64,000 bases of DNA, from assembly GCA_947643665.1 (NCBI GenBank), contig CANRWW010000006.1:1-64000 (forward strand), written 5' to 3'. The translations under genes were made by a program, and so were the position numbers. Positions 55,001 through 63,219 of this stretch are shown in pieces. Numbering within the stretch: the stretch's first letter is position 1; each line of letters opens with the position of its first letter. This DNA is from an uncultured Porphyromonadaceae bacterium (GTDB taxonomy: Bacteria > Bacteroidota > Bacteroidia > Bacteroidales > Muribaculaceae). Under the pieces are notes generated by a model, which saw only the letters and a list, made by a program, of their open reading frames with translations, had not been told where the DNA came from and did not search any database.

Positions 55001-56571
55001 CCGGTATCGTCGCGGAAAAGTTTGTGTGCTGCCATTACCAGGCGGTAGTTGGCTGCGAGTTGTTCGGCATATTTTACATTGCCGGCTGCGAGACCGTCGT
55101 CATAGATCATTTTGTCAAGTGCGCGGCAGCGTTCCATATTGTCGGCATAGTTGTCGCGGAATTCCTCAAACGCTTCAAAAATGGTTTTGCCGTCTCTGGC
55201 GTAATACGCCTTGTAGTTTTTATGCATGTATTGCATGTCCCATACTTCATCGTAACCGATCATCATGAAGTCACGGGCTTCGTCTACTGAGCCAAGATCG
55301 TTTACAAAAGCAAGTGTGGGCATGGTGCTGCGGTTGGTGCTGCGTACCGGTTCTTTCTCGCTGGCGGGCAGTTTGCCTGTTGAGACAAATGTGCGCTGTG
55401 TGGACAACGGGTCTGCTACTGTAATATTACCGTTGATAGCGGGAATATACAGGTATCCCCAGTCAATGGCCACCATGTCGCCTGTACGTTCAAGTACGGG
55501 CTGTTCCTCGGAGCCGGCGCGCAGATAGTCGGTGCCGTTCACTTTGGTTATATCCGAGATTGTGGGCTGTCCCATCTCATGCACTGTAAGCTGGGCGCTT
55601 GTGCCAAGGTAGAACTGGACGTCATGTTTCTTTCCGTCTGTAGATTTTACCTGATATGAGATGTAGTTGATCGGAGTGGAAATCATATCAAGGTCGTCAA
55701 TAAGCATCGGGGCGGTAAAGACCACGTCAAGATTGACCGGGCCACAGGTGAAATTGTAAAAACTGCTGCATGCCATTACGTCAACGGAGTTCTGTTTCGC
55801 CTGTTGCACGGCTTCGTCTTTTGTAAGCAGGTTTTTGTAGAGTCCGAAGTCGACATACGCACCTCCGAATGTATTGTGGCAGTGTGCTGCCATTACATTT
55901 TTGCCGGGTTTGAGGGCGGCTTTCATTTCTGCTGTGAGTTGGCGTTCTTCACCTTGGATCCATGTCTCACCGGTTTTTGCCACCAGCGTACCGTTGATGT
56001 ACATCTCAAACACATCGTCGTGAGAGAACATAACCCAAAGATCCTGTGCGATATCATCTGCTGTGAGGTTTATTTCACGGCGCACATATATATCGCTGTT
56101 TTCAGCTGTCCACGAATTGTTTACGTTCGGATACTGGCCGGGAGAGCCCCATGCGGCCTTTTCTTTGGCCCAGCTGCTGTCGTCAAAATCATATTTTGTC
56201 CAGTCCAGATTGCTTTGACGGGAATAGCTTACTGTGCCTTCCCATATCGGGCCGTCAATTGTCATGGGATGTACCGGAGCTAGAAGGTTTTTCTTCTCTT
56301 GTCCCATGAAACGGTATGCCACGCCATCCACGCGCAGTATGCCGTCAATTGCTTTTTCGCGTTCGCTCCAATGGCGTGTCGGACCACCGTTAAGTTCGTT
56401 ATAGTTTGACCATATTGAGAAAAATGGGTCATTGACGATAACTGGTACCGATGGTAGTCGCAAATTGTTTTCTTTGTACGGTTTGAAGTCTTCGGGCGTC
56501 TGGGCAAATGCCGGCATGCTTAATGCTGCTGACAATGCCACGTATCCCAATAGTTTTCCGATGGGTTTCAT
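52063..56571 (-). CDS. giant DUF4965/glutaminase-like - GH2 fusion enzyme
   Basis: A 1502-aa secreted protein, signal peptide MKPIGKLLGYVALSAALSMPAFAQ. Residues ~35-860 repeat the whole architecture of the neighbouring 829-aa DUF4965 lipoprotein (RLPSVPVIVNDPFFSIWS, galactose-binding-like insert, six-hairpin domain ending GGLWMKVLVDR). Residues ~870-1440 are a GH2 glycosidase: YPRPQMARDEWQSLNGLWDY, jelly-roll with YKREITIPEEW, catalytic acid/base in WTPFNEAWGQF (Glu ~1283) and nucleophile in LGEYGGLG (Glu ~1349). The tail (EYYNIMGMRLNGPVSGVNII) is T9SS-like. ATG 56571 is chosen over an upstream in-frame start because it opens the signal peptide. GH2 sugar specificity unknown. Confidence 0.87.
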   Translation of the reverse strand: MKPIGKLLGYVALSAALSMPAFAQTPEDFKPYKENNLRLPSVPVIVNDPFFSIWSNYNELNGGPTRHWSEREKAIDGILRVDGVAYRFMGQEKKNLLAPVHPMTIDGPIWEGTVSYSRQSNLDWTKYDFDDSSWAKEKAAWGSPGQYPNVNNSWTAENSDIYVRREINLTADDIAQDLWVMFSHDDVFEMYINGTLVAKTGETWIQGEERQLTAEMKAALKPGKNVMAAHCHNTFGGAYVDFGLYKNLLTKDEAVQQAKQNSVDVMACSSFYNFTCGPVNLDVVFTAPMLIDDLDMISTPINYISYQVKSTDGKKHDVQFYLGTSAQLTVHEMGQPTISDITKVNGTDYLRAGSEEQPVLERTGDMVAIDWGYLYIPAINGNITVADPLSTQRTFVSTGKLPASEKEPVRSTNRSTMPTLAFVNDLGSVDEARDFMMIGYDEVWDMQYMHKNYKAYYARDGKTIFEAFEEFRDNYADNMERCRALDKMIYDDGLAAGNVKYAEQLAANYRLVMAAHKLFRDDTGKTLYFSKENKSGGFVNTMDLTYPECPIYLLYNIDLQKGMIFSILDYALSDERKGKNCAAHDLGIYPRANGMVYGDSMPLEESANVLILANAICRLTGDGEWLKPYRNVLRTWAEFCRKEGQNPGNQLCTDDFKGPSEQNTNLSVKAILAVGAYAELIPYIDGNTRDIEKYKQAAKDMALIWEGDARDGDHYRMEFHKSGTWSQKYNMLWDVAWGYNLFPREVLDRELKFYLSKQQKYGLPLDSRDLQTKSDWIFWTASMAPDTETFLKFSDRHWDYMNETTSRIPLSDYYQSHTGVTCNFSGRSVIGGLWMKVLVDRIKPTKEEVAWEPKGNHIKTRWAADVSPDNAHPEYPRPQMARDEWQSLNGLWDYAFTTGTAPKEYEGKILVPFPVESSLSGVMRPLEPGHVLWYKREITIPEEWSGKNIVLNFEAVDYVADVYIDGTTTRNRVASHTGGHTAFSVDITSRAKEGTHTLYVKVTDNTDEGRQPVGKQRRYPDGRGSIWYTATSGIWQSVWMEPVDNAHLDDLRITPDVDNSTLKFDMAYTGTPSGTVTVTLKDGENVIDSKSVDAAANASVTFDITSPRLWHPNDPYLYNVTVTLANGGETLDEVNSYAAMRKISYAKNDEGYWRLQLNNDDLFQFGPLDQGYWPDGLLTAPTDEALLYDIEKTKEWGFNMIRKHMKVEPRRWYYHCDRLGMLVWQDMPSQFRGHEGWVTDRYYDEHDCNQDATVEKNFRAEWKEIIDQHYSNPCIVVWTPFNEAWGQFKTAEITDFTQELDPTRLVNPASGGNHYRLGEGTFVDQHTYGQPIVLEERIFDSTRPMVLGEYGGLGRNINGHRWYERDAQTYNTYTNSRTITAAYTKLAGQIAELAKGYEKDGVKINYSAAVYTQTTDVETEVNGIMTYDREIIKFDEDGLKEATGNLSKVFGNFSGTDLPVSDKTNGEAEYYNIMGMRLNGPVSGVNIIKEANGTVRKELRKF

Positions 56572-56659
56572 AAAATTAGTATGTGAAATGGTATTTAATA
56601 ATTGGCAAAAAAATATCCGGAGCCTTGGAATGTCCGGTTCATTTATATACATTATGCTG

Positions 56660-56667
56660 CAAAAATA
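56660..56667 (-). promoter_or_regulatory. -7 element TATTTTTG before the DUF4965-GH2 gene
   Basis: On the minus strand TATTTTTG matches TAnnTTTG, giving a leader of about 80 nt. The -33 region is weak. Confidence 0.5.
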
Positions 56668-56808
56668 CATTAAGCAGCGTTAAGATTGCGGCTTCACCTG
56701 TTCAAAGAATGTGAATTATCGTTCATCACGGGATTGTTGAACTTTTTGGCGGTTTTCAATACGCAAATGACATGATAATTTTGTTTTTTGAACAGTTATT
56801 TTTTATGG

Positions 56809-56833
56809 TTTGCCTCAGTATCATGTATTTTTG
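56809..56833 (+). promoter_or_regulatory. promoter of the first secreted paralogue
   Basis: TATTTTTG at 56826-56833 with TTTG at 56809-56812; spacing is shorter than usual (13 nt), but the block is conserved before the second paralogue. Confidence 0.5.
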
Positions 56834-56939
56834 TGCCGATGAATACTGTGAAAAATTGTCAATGATCAAGATGATATCTAGGTCTTTTGCATACGAAAAT
56901 TTTTAACCTTAAGTTAAATACTGAAATTACTTATTATTT

Positions 56940-57072
56940 ATGAAACAAAGAGACTTAATTCTCGGATTAGGGTTCCTCGGCGCTTTCACCATGGCGGCAC
57001 AGTCACCTTATACAGGCAGTGTGGCTCCTACAGAAGGCAGCGCGGACTTCTATCTGTATCAAGTAGAAAGCG
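56940..57072 (+). repeat. 5' repeat shared with paralogue 2, copy 1
   Basis: The first ~133 nt of the gene match 60200-60332 with only about four differences, all in or next to third codon positions. Confidence 0.85.
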
Positions 57073-59690
57073 GCAAGTGGCTGCAGAACAACACAACCCG
57101 AGGCCACTGGACTACACGTGCCGGTCTTGACAAAGATGGTTTTGATGTGGAAGTCAAAGTAATCGAAGGTGGCTATCAGCTGAATCCAAAACTGAACGGC
57201 AACGGTAGTATCAATGGCGAGGGTCTTTATATGGATACCGGTCGCGGTGTCACTACATGGGGGCTTGTTCCGGTTATGGTAGATGGCGTGAGCAATGCCT
57301 ATAATATACAGATGATCGCCTGCGATGTGGAGGACCAGCCTCAGTATCTTCTTGGTGAAGAAGATGGGTTAATAGCCGATCAGAATTCTGTAGGGCAGAC
57401 ATGGCAGCTCGTGAGCCGTGCCGATCGTATAAATCATATGAAGGCGGAACTTGCCAATGGCCCCGTTGATGCGAGCTGGCTTATACCAGCAGGTGATTTC
57501 AGCCGCAACGACAAGCGTTCCAGCCAGTGGGTGTATAAACTCATCGGTGGATCTGGTTTAGGTATATCCGGTTCTCAGCACAACTCGCTTCAGGAGGCTT
57601 GGGACAATGCCAGATATTATGTCCATTACATTGTGCTTACCGATATTCCTAACGGTACTTATAAGTTCACACCTTACGGGTATTACCGTGAAGACTGGGA
57701 GAGCCAGGAAGCATGGGATCGTTATAACAACGGTGAGACAATCTGCCGTGCCCAGTATTTCGCTGGTGAGTCCATACATGACTTTATGCACCCGGCTGAT
57801 CCCGGTTTTACAGAAAAACCGGACTATGAAGGAGTTGACGGAGATTGGCGTTCTGTGGAGGCTCTTGGAGGAAATTGGATTCCCAATTGCACTACAGCGG
57901 GTTCTACAGCCATACTTGCCGGTTATTATAAAAACGAACCGATTGAAACTGTTGTGACAGACGGAACACTCGTTCTGGGTGTGATAAAGCATGACGGTGA
58001 TTATCACGATTGGGTTGCATATGACAATTTCCGCCTTGAGTATGTAAGTGATGCCACACCCGCTGCCGACCTTACAAAGCTGGTTGAGGAGGTTAACTCT
58101 GAAATAAAGGCTGTTGAGGCTCTTCCGCAGACTCCCGCTTCACAGGCAGCTCTTGCTGCTGCACGCGAGGCTCTCACAAGCTCCAAAGCTACAGACTTGC
58201 GTAAGGCGATGCTTGATCTTGTTGTCTTTGAAGGCGCTCTTTCTGAAGGTTCCCGCGCGATCAACTATTTCAATGCCACGATGGAGATGATGGAAGGCAT
58301 TGATACTTCATATGCGACAGAGTTGTTCAATACAGCTTCTTCAAAGGGCGATTTTGACAATGCGCTTAAACACCTTCGTTATGCACGCCGTCGTGCTGCC
58401 GCTCATCGTCAGCCAGACGTATTTAAGGGCAATGAACCAGCTGCAGGTGAATTTTATCTGTATAACGTAGGCCAGCGTCAGTTCCTCTGTGGCGGTTCTG
58501 ACTGGGGTGCGCATGCTTCTCTCGGTATGCCGGGTATTATCATTACTCTTGAGGAAGAAAATGCTGAAGATCTGACTTACCACTTTGATACAGGACTTTA
58601 CAACGGTGACGAGAAACATTACATGAATTACCGTGGCTATATGGACTGTGCAAAAGCTGGTGCATGGAGATTCGTTCCTGTTGAAGGTAAAGAAAACGTA
58701 TATCGCATCGTGCAGAACGACTATCCTGATGCAATCGTTTGTTACAATATCAATGCTGATGTTGACGATGGCGGAAAAGACGTTCGTGACGAGACAACCG
58801 TGGGTACGGAAACACGTAACTTTGACGGTCCTGCAGAAGATGCAGAGTGGAAACTCGTCACCCGCGAGGAGCGTGAGGCTTTGATGGAAACCGCAAGCCT
58901 TGAAAACCCGATTGACGCGACCTTCTACCTGGTAAGCCCCGGCTTCAACCAGCGTGAGAATGTGGAATCAGGTTGGAGCTTCTCCAGCGCTCAAGTCTGC
59001 GACCGTGGTTCCCGCCGCAACAACTTCGTGGTAGAATCCTGGGATGCTGACGAGTTTGACCTGAGCCAGTTCGTCACTTTGCCCGCCGGTGTTTACATGA
59101 TGAGCGTCAACGCTTATTACCGCAACGGCCACCACGTGACTGAGGTGGACAGCGAGACCGGTGAAGTTACGGTTCTCGGCCAGCCCGATACCGATGCCAT
59201 CTCCAATGCCATCATGTATGCCGGCTTCAGCGCGGATGCCGATACCAAGATCATGAACATCCTGGCAGAAAGCGGGAAGGCTCCCGGCCAGGGCGCCGAC
59301 GTCAAGAACCTTGACGGCACAGTTACCTACCACTATCCGCAGTGGCCCGACCAGGCCGGTGACTTCTTCCGCAACGGTCTTTACAACAACTGGACAGTCT
59401 TTGAGACGGACGGCGATGAGATCCCCGTAGGTATCATGCAGGATCCTGACATGATGGACCGCCTGCCCCGCCATTGGATGGTATGCGACAACTTCCGTCT
59501 GAAATACTACGGTACCGAGACCACAATTGATGAGGTTCGTGCCGGCGTGGACGACGTTGTTGTGGACAACGAGACTTCTGTAGAAGTCAAGGGTGACAAC
59601 CGCATCTTCAACCTCCAGGGTATCCAGGTGACCAACACCAACGCTCCCGGCATCTATATCCAGAACGGCAAGAAGTTTGTTGTTCGCTAA
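56940..59690 (+). CDS. large secreted multi-module protein, paralogue 1
   Basis: A 916-aa secreted protein of a family I cannot name. Signal peptide MKQRDLILGLGFLGAFTMAAQ. It seems built from two repeats of the same pair of modules: a ricin-like beta domain (DFYLYQVESGKWL, ~37; again EFYLYNVGQRQFLCGGSDW, ~503) followed by a jelly-roll domain (LTDIPNGTYKFTPYGYYR to YDNFRLEYV, ~235-365; again TLPAGVYMMSVNAYYR to CDNFRLKYYG, ~710-860), with a helical spacer at ~370-490. The tail (IFNLQGIQV...GIYIQNGKKFVVR) resembles a T9SS type A sorting signal. Carbohydrate binding at the surface is plausible; no catalytic motif is seen. Confidence 0.7.
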   Translation: MKQRDLILGLGFLGAFTMAAQSPYTGSVAPTEGSADFYLYQVESGKWLQNNTTRGHWTTRAGLDKDGFDVEVKVIEGGYQLNPKLNGNGSINGEGLYMDTGRGVTTWGLVPVMVDGVSNAYNIQMIACDVEDQPQYLLGEEDGLIADQNSVGQTWQLVSRADRINHMKAELANGPVDASWLIPAGDFSRNDKRSSQWVYKLIGGSGLGISGSQHNSLQEAWDNARYYVHYIVLTDIPNGTYKFTPYGYYREDWESQEAWDRYNNGETICRAQYFAGESIHDFMHPADPGFTEKPDYEGVDGDWRSVEALGGNWIPNCTTAGSTAILAGYYKNEPIETVVTDGTLVLGVIKHDGDYHDWVAYDNFRLEYVSDATPAADLTKLVEEVNSEIKAVEALPQTPASQAALAAAREALTSSKATDLRKAMLDLVVFEGALSEGSRAINYFNATMEMMEGIDTSYATELFNTASSKGDFDNALKHLRYARRRAAAHRQPDVFKGNEPAAGEFYLYNVGQRQFLCGGSDWGAHASLGMPGIIITLEEENAEDLTYHFDTGLYNGDEKHYMNYRGYMDCAKAGAWRFVPVEGKENVYRIVQNDYPDAIVCYNINADVDDGGKDVRDETTVGTETRNFDGPAEDAEWKLVTREEREALMETASLENPIDATFYLVSPGFNQRENVESGWSFSSAQVCDRGSRRNNFVVESWDADEFDLSQFVTLPAGVYMMSVNAYYRNGHHVTEVDSETGEVTVLGQPDTDAISNAIMYAGFSADADTKIMNILAESGKAPGQGADVKNLDGTVTYHYPQWPDQAGDFFRNGLYNNWTVFETDGDEIPVGIMQDPDMMDRLPRHWMVCDNFRLKYYGTETTIDEVRAGVDDVVVDNETSVEVKGDNRIFNLQGIQVTNTNAPGIYIQNGKKFVVR

Positions 59691-59751
59691 AAAATGTGCG
59701 GCATTCAGCCGTAAAGCGACAATCCTATAAGGCGGCTTAGGCTGTCTTTCC
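58858..59751 (+). repeat. 894-bp perfect direct repeat, copy 1
   Basis: Covers the last ~277 codons of paralogue 1 and 61 nt past its stop. Comparison with 62145-63038 (offset 3287) shows no difference wherever I compared the two, including silent positions. Identity stops abruptly on both sides. Confidence 0.93.
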
Positions 59752-59752
59752 A

Positions 59753-59790
59753 GGGAGGGTGACACTCAGCGCGTCGCCCTCCCGTTTGTA
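59753..59790 (+). terminator. terminator after paralogue 1
   Basis: Stem gggagggtgac (59753-59763) with gtcgccctccc (59773-59783), one imperfect pair, followed by GTTTG and a later T-run. It lies just outside the identical repeat, so each paralogue has its own terminator. Confidence 0.7.
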
Positions 59791-60053
59791 TGTATTGTTT
59801 TTTTATTATCTGGATAAGGCATCGCGCTTGTTTAGATAAACAGTCTGGTTTTTGCTTTGCGGTATTGGGCGATTTTGTTGGATCGGTTGCTGTGGCATAA
59901 TTTGGTCACTGTTCTTGATTTTTATTGGTTTTACCGCAAGTCAACTGACCTGTATCAGCTCTATTCAACCGTCGGTGTCTCGTTTAGGCCGCTTTTGGGC
60001 AGGTTTCAGCACTTTGCTGACATGAAAATCTTATTTTTTGAACAGGTATTTTC

Positions 60054-60083
60054 TTTGGTTTGCACTATTATCATCTACTTTTG
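60054..60083 (+). promoter_or_regulatory. promoter of the second secreted paralogue
   Basis: TTTG at 60054-60057, 18 nt, then TACTTTTG at 60076-60083; a good Bacteroidetes promoter, aligned with that of paralogue 1. Confidence 0.65.
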
Positions 60084-60116
60084 TACTGTTACAAGCCGTG
60101 AATAATTGTGAAGATT

Positions 60117-60139
60117 GCCGGAAACATCCGGCCCCTCTT
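60117..60139 (+). promoter_or_regulatory. attenuator-like hairpin in the leader of paralogue 2
   Basis: Stem GCCGG (60117-60121) / CCGGC (60128-60132) with a 6-nt loop, followed by CCCTCTTTTT. It has no counterpart in the leader of paralogue 1. A short stem, so only a weak candidate. Confidence 0.35.
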
Positions 60140-60199
60140 TTTATGTGCGAAATTCTTTAACCTTAAAGATAGATACTAAAATTTTAACCTTTTTATTTT

Positions 60200-60332
60200 A
60201 TGAAACAAAGAGACTTAATTCTCGGATTAGGGTTCCTCGGCGCTTTCACCATGGTAGCACAGTCTCCTTATACAGGCAGTGTGGCTCCTACTGAAGGCAG
60301 CGCGGACTTCTATCTGTATCAAGTAGAAAGCG
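60200..60332 (+). repeat. 5' repeat shared with paralogue 1, copy 2
   Basis: Matches 56940-57072 with about four substitutions over 133 nt, covering the signal peptide and the start of the first module. Confidence 0.85.
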
Positions 60333-62977
60333 GCATGTGGCTTGAGAACAACAGCCAGCCCGGTTTCTGGACTACACGTGCAGGTCTTGGCAACACCGGT
60401 TTTGATGTTGCTGTGAAAGCCGTTGAAGGTGGTTATCAGCTTGACCCGAAACTGAACGGCAACCGCAGCATCAACGGCGAGGGTCTTTATATGGATACCG
60501 GTCGTCCCGTTTCAACATGGGCACTTGTTCCCGTTACAGTTGATGGTGTAAGCAATGCTTACAATATCCAGATGATGGTATGCGACAAAGAGGATGTACC
60601 CCAGTTCCTTCTCGGGGAAAACGACGGTGTAATTGCCGACTACAATCCTGAGGCTGCTAATACTACATGGCAGCTCGTTAGCCGTGCCGACCGTATCAAC
60701 CATATGAAAGCTGCTGCGGCAGAAGGCCCGGTGGATGCAAGCTGGCTCATTCCTGGCGGTGATTTCGGTCGCAATCAGGATCCCCGTTACCAAGAGGCGG
60801 GATGGGTTCACAAATTCACAAACCAGTATGCCGGTGGCGTTGCATGCGACGGCGCACAGCACCAATCGCTCCGTGAGGCTTGGCATCATATCACAGGCTA
60901 CACCCATTACGTGGTTCTTACCGATCTTCCTAACGGTACCTATCGTTTCCGTGCACAGGGATATTATCGTCAGAACTGGGATGATGCCGATGCAGTGTCA
61001 AACTACGTGGACGGCACCTGGCCCAAGAATCCCAAATATTTCGCAGGTGCTTCAGAAAAGCCTTTCCGCCATATCCTCAGCGAGGTTTTCGAAGCTCCTG
61101 GTGAAGGCCCGGCAGATCAGTGGAAAGAAATCGCCGAGCTGAACCAGTGGGTTCCTGACAAGATGAACACCGCTTCACTTGAGTTCCTCAACGATCGTTA
61201 TCAGAACGAGTGGATTGAGACAGTTGTTACTGACGGAAACCTCATTGTAGGTGTCAGCAAACTTGATGGTCTTGACCGCGACTGGTTCATTTATGACAAC
61301 TTCCAGCTCCAGTATGTAAGCTCTGAAACTCCGGCAGTTGACCTTACTGAAGCAATCGAAGGTCTCAACAGCGCAATCAAGCAGGTTGAAGCCCTTCAGC
61401 AGACCCCTGGTTCTGAAAAGGCTCTTGAGGTAGCCCGTCAGGCTCTTACAAGCACAAGCGGCACAGAGATTCGCCTTGCGACTCTTGACCTTATCAACCT
61501 GATTGACGGACTTTCCTCAGGTGCATCCGCTATCAAGTACTTCAACGAGACGCTTGCTATTGAGCCGATGCTCAACCAGACAGCAACACGTGCGTTTGAA
61601 ATATTCAACACAGCTACAAGCAAGGCTGAATTTGACAACGCTCTCAAGCAGCTTCGTTTCGCTCGCCGTCGCCTGCATGCAGCGCGCCAGGAAGACATCT
61701 TCAAAGGTAGCGCTCCCGAACCTAACGGACAGTATTATTTATACAACGTAGGCCAGAAGCAGTTCCTTTGCGGTGGTTCAGACTGGGGTGCACACGCAGC
61801 TCTCGGCATGCCCGGTATCCTTATCACCCTTGAAGAGGAAAATGCTGAGGATATGACATACCATATCGATACACAGCTTTTCAACGGCGATAGCAACCAT
61901 TACATGAACTACTTCGGTTATCTTGACTGCGGTAAGGCCGGTGCATGGAAATTTGTTCCCGTTGAAGGCAAGGAAAATGTTTATAAGATCGTTCAGAACG
62001 ACTACCAGGATGCACGTATCACCTACTATCCTGACGCAACAGTTGACAGTGAAAATGGCGCCGGTGGCCGTACAAAAGATGAGACCACTGTATCCGGTGA
62101 ATATCGTGGCGTATGCCCCGAAGGCGATGACGAGTGGAAGCTCATCACCCGCGAGGAGCGTGAGGCTTTGATGGAAACCGCAAGCCTTGAAAACCCGATT
62201 GACGCGACCTTCTACCTGGTAAGCCCCGGCTTCAACCAGCGTGAGAATGTGGAATCAGGTTGGAGCTTCTCCAGCGCTCAAGTCTGCGACCGTGGTTCCC
62301 GCCGCAACAACTTCGTGGTAGAATCCTGGGATGCTGACGAGTTTGACCTGAGCCAGTTCGTCACTTTGCCCGCCGGTGTTTACATGATGAGCGTCAACGC
62401 TTATTACCGCAACGGCCACCACGTGACTGAGGTGGACAGCGAGACCGGTGAAGTTACGGTTCTCGGCCAGCCCGATACCGATGCCATCTCCAATGCCATC
62501 ATGTATGCCGGCTTCAGCGCGGATGCCGATACCAAGATCATGAACATCCTGGCAGAAAGCGGGAAGGCTCCCGGCCAGGGCGCCGACGTCAAGAACCTTG
62601 ACGGCACAGTTACCTACCACTATCCGCAGTGGCCCGACCAGGCCGGTGACTTCTTCCGCAACGGTCTTTACAACAACTGGACAGTCTTTGAGACGGACGG
62701 CGATGAGATCCCCGTAGGTATCATGCAGGATCCTGACATGATGGACCGCCTGCCCCGCCATTGGATGGTATGCGACAACTTCCGTCTGAAATACTACGGT
62801 ACCGAGACCACAATTGATGAGGTTCGTGCCGGCGTGGACGACGTTGTTGTGGACAACGAGACTTCTGTAGAAGTCAAGGGTGACAACCGCATCTTCAACC
62901 TCCAGGGTATCCAGGTGACCAACACCAACGCTCCCGGCATCTATATCCAGAACGGCAAGAAGTTTGTTGTTCGCTAA
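60200..62977 (+). CDS. large secreted multi-module protein, paralogue 2
   Basis: A 925-aa paralogue of the preceding gene with the same architecture: signal peptide, ricin-like module, jelly-roll (LTDLPNGTYRFRAQGYYR to YDNFQLQYV), helical spacer, second pair of modules (QYYLYNVGQKQFLCGGSDW, then TLPAGVYMMSVNAYYR) and T9SS-like tail. The first ~45 and last ~277 residues are nearly or fully identical to paralogue 1, while the central part differs at many positions and has insertions. Codon use is strongly biased to C/G-ending codons as in a highly expressed protein. Its own promoter and terminator are present. Function unknown. Confidence 0.7.
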   Translation: MKQRDLILGLGFLGAFTMVAQSPYTGSVAPTEGSADFYLYQVESGMWLENNSQPGFWTTRAGLGNTGFDVAVKAVEGGYQLDPKLNGNRSINGEGLYMDTGRPVSTWALVPVTVDGVSNAYNIQMMVCDKEDVPQFLLGENDGVIADYNPEAANTTWQLVSRADRINHMKAAAAEGPVDASWLIPGGDFGRNQDPRYQEAGWVHKFTNQYAGGVACDGAQHQSLREAWHHITGYTHYVVLTDLPNGTYRFRAQGYYRQNWDDADAVSNYVDGTWPKNPKYFAGASEKPFRHILSEVFEAPGEGPADQWKEIAELNQWVPDKMNTASLEFLNDRYQNEWIETVVTDGNLIVGVSKLDGLDRDWFIYDNFQLQYVSSETPAVDLTEAIEGLNSAIKQVEALQQTPGSEKALEVARQALTSTSGTEIRLATLDLINLIDGLSSGASAIKYFNETLAIEPMLNQTATRAFEIFNTATSKAEFDNALKQLRFARRRLHAARQEDIFKGSAPEPNGQYYLYNVGQKQFLCGGSDWGAHAALGMPGILITLEEENAEDMTYHIDTQLFNGDSNHYMNYFGYLDCGKAGAWKFVPVEGKENVYKIVQNDYQDARITYYPDATVDSENGAGGRTKDETTVSGEYRGVCPEGDDEWKLITREEREALMETASLENPIDATFYLVSPGFNQRENVESGWSFSSAQVCDRGSRRNNFVVESWDADEFDLSQFVTLPAGVYMMSVNAYYRNGHHVTEVDSETGEVTVLGQPDTDAISNAIMYAGFSADADTKIMNILAESGKAPGQGADVKNLDGTVTYHYPQWPDQAGDFFRNGLYNNWTVFETDGDEIPVGIMQDPDMMDRLPRHWMVCDNFRLKYYGTETTIDEVRAGVDDVVVDNETSVEVKGDNRIFNLQGIQVTNTNAPGIYIQNGKKFVVR

Positions 62978-63038
62978 AAAATGTGCGGCATTCAGCCGTA
63001 AAGCGACAATCCTATAAGGCGGCTTAGGCTGTCTTTCC
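62145..63038 (+). repeat. 894-bp perfect direct repeat, copy 2
   Basis: Identical to 58858-59751, including the 61 nt after the stop codon. It ends just before the terminator hairpin. Confidence 0.93.
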
Positions 63039-63040
63039 TG

Positions 63041-63070
63041 AGAGGGGCACATTTAGTGCCCCTCTTTTGT
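63041..63070 (+). terminator. terminator after paralogue 2
   Basis: A perfect 10-bp stem, agaggggcac (63041-63050) / gtgcccctct (63056-63065), with a 5-nt loop and TTTGTTT after it. Confidence 0.85.
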
Positions 63071-63097
63071 TTATATTTTATAGGATTAGATGTCTTA

Positions 63098-63129
63098 TTT
63101 GCGGGTATGGGCAATAATTCGTATATTTG
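63098..63129 (+). promoter_or_regulatory. promoter of the histidine kinase gene
   Basis: TTTG at 63098-63101, 20 nt, then TATATTTG at 63122-63129: an exact Bacteroidetes promoter. The leader to ATG 63220 would be about 85 nt. Confidence 0.75.
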
Positions 63130-63219
63130 CTTGCTTTTAACTTGTACTGTTGGAACACAGGAATTATCAAATAACCCGTTGGTTTTGTTTTCAGACTTAA
63201 ATATTTAATTTGCCGTGAC

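Larger units (their letters stand above)
56572..56939. other. divergent intergenic region between the GH2 fusion and the first paralogue
   Basis: 368 nt with one promoter on each strand (56660-56667 minus, 56809-56833 plus) and a leader ending in TTTAACCTTAA shortly before the first paralogue. Its right half is similar to the region upstream of the second paralogue (TTTTTTGAACAG..., GGTTTGC..., TA-TTTTG). No gene seen. Confidence 0.6.
59691..60199 (+). other. intergenic region between the two paralogues
   Basis: 509 nt holding the end of the 894-bp repeat, a terminator (59753-59783), about 200 nt without recognisable signals, then a promoter and leader like those of paralogue 1 (60054-60199). 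No open frame that looks like a gene. Confidence 0.6.

Noticed and set aside
58968..59765. 265-codon open frame antisense to paralogue 1 (and its twin at 62255-63052)
   Set aside because: Long antisense frames arise from the strong codon bias of the sense gene; the two copies match only because the DNA repeat is identical. No promoter or domain.
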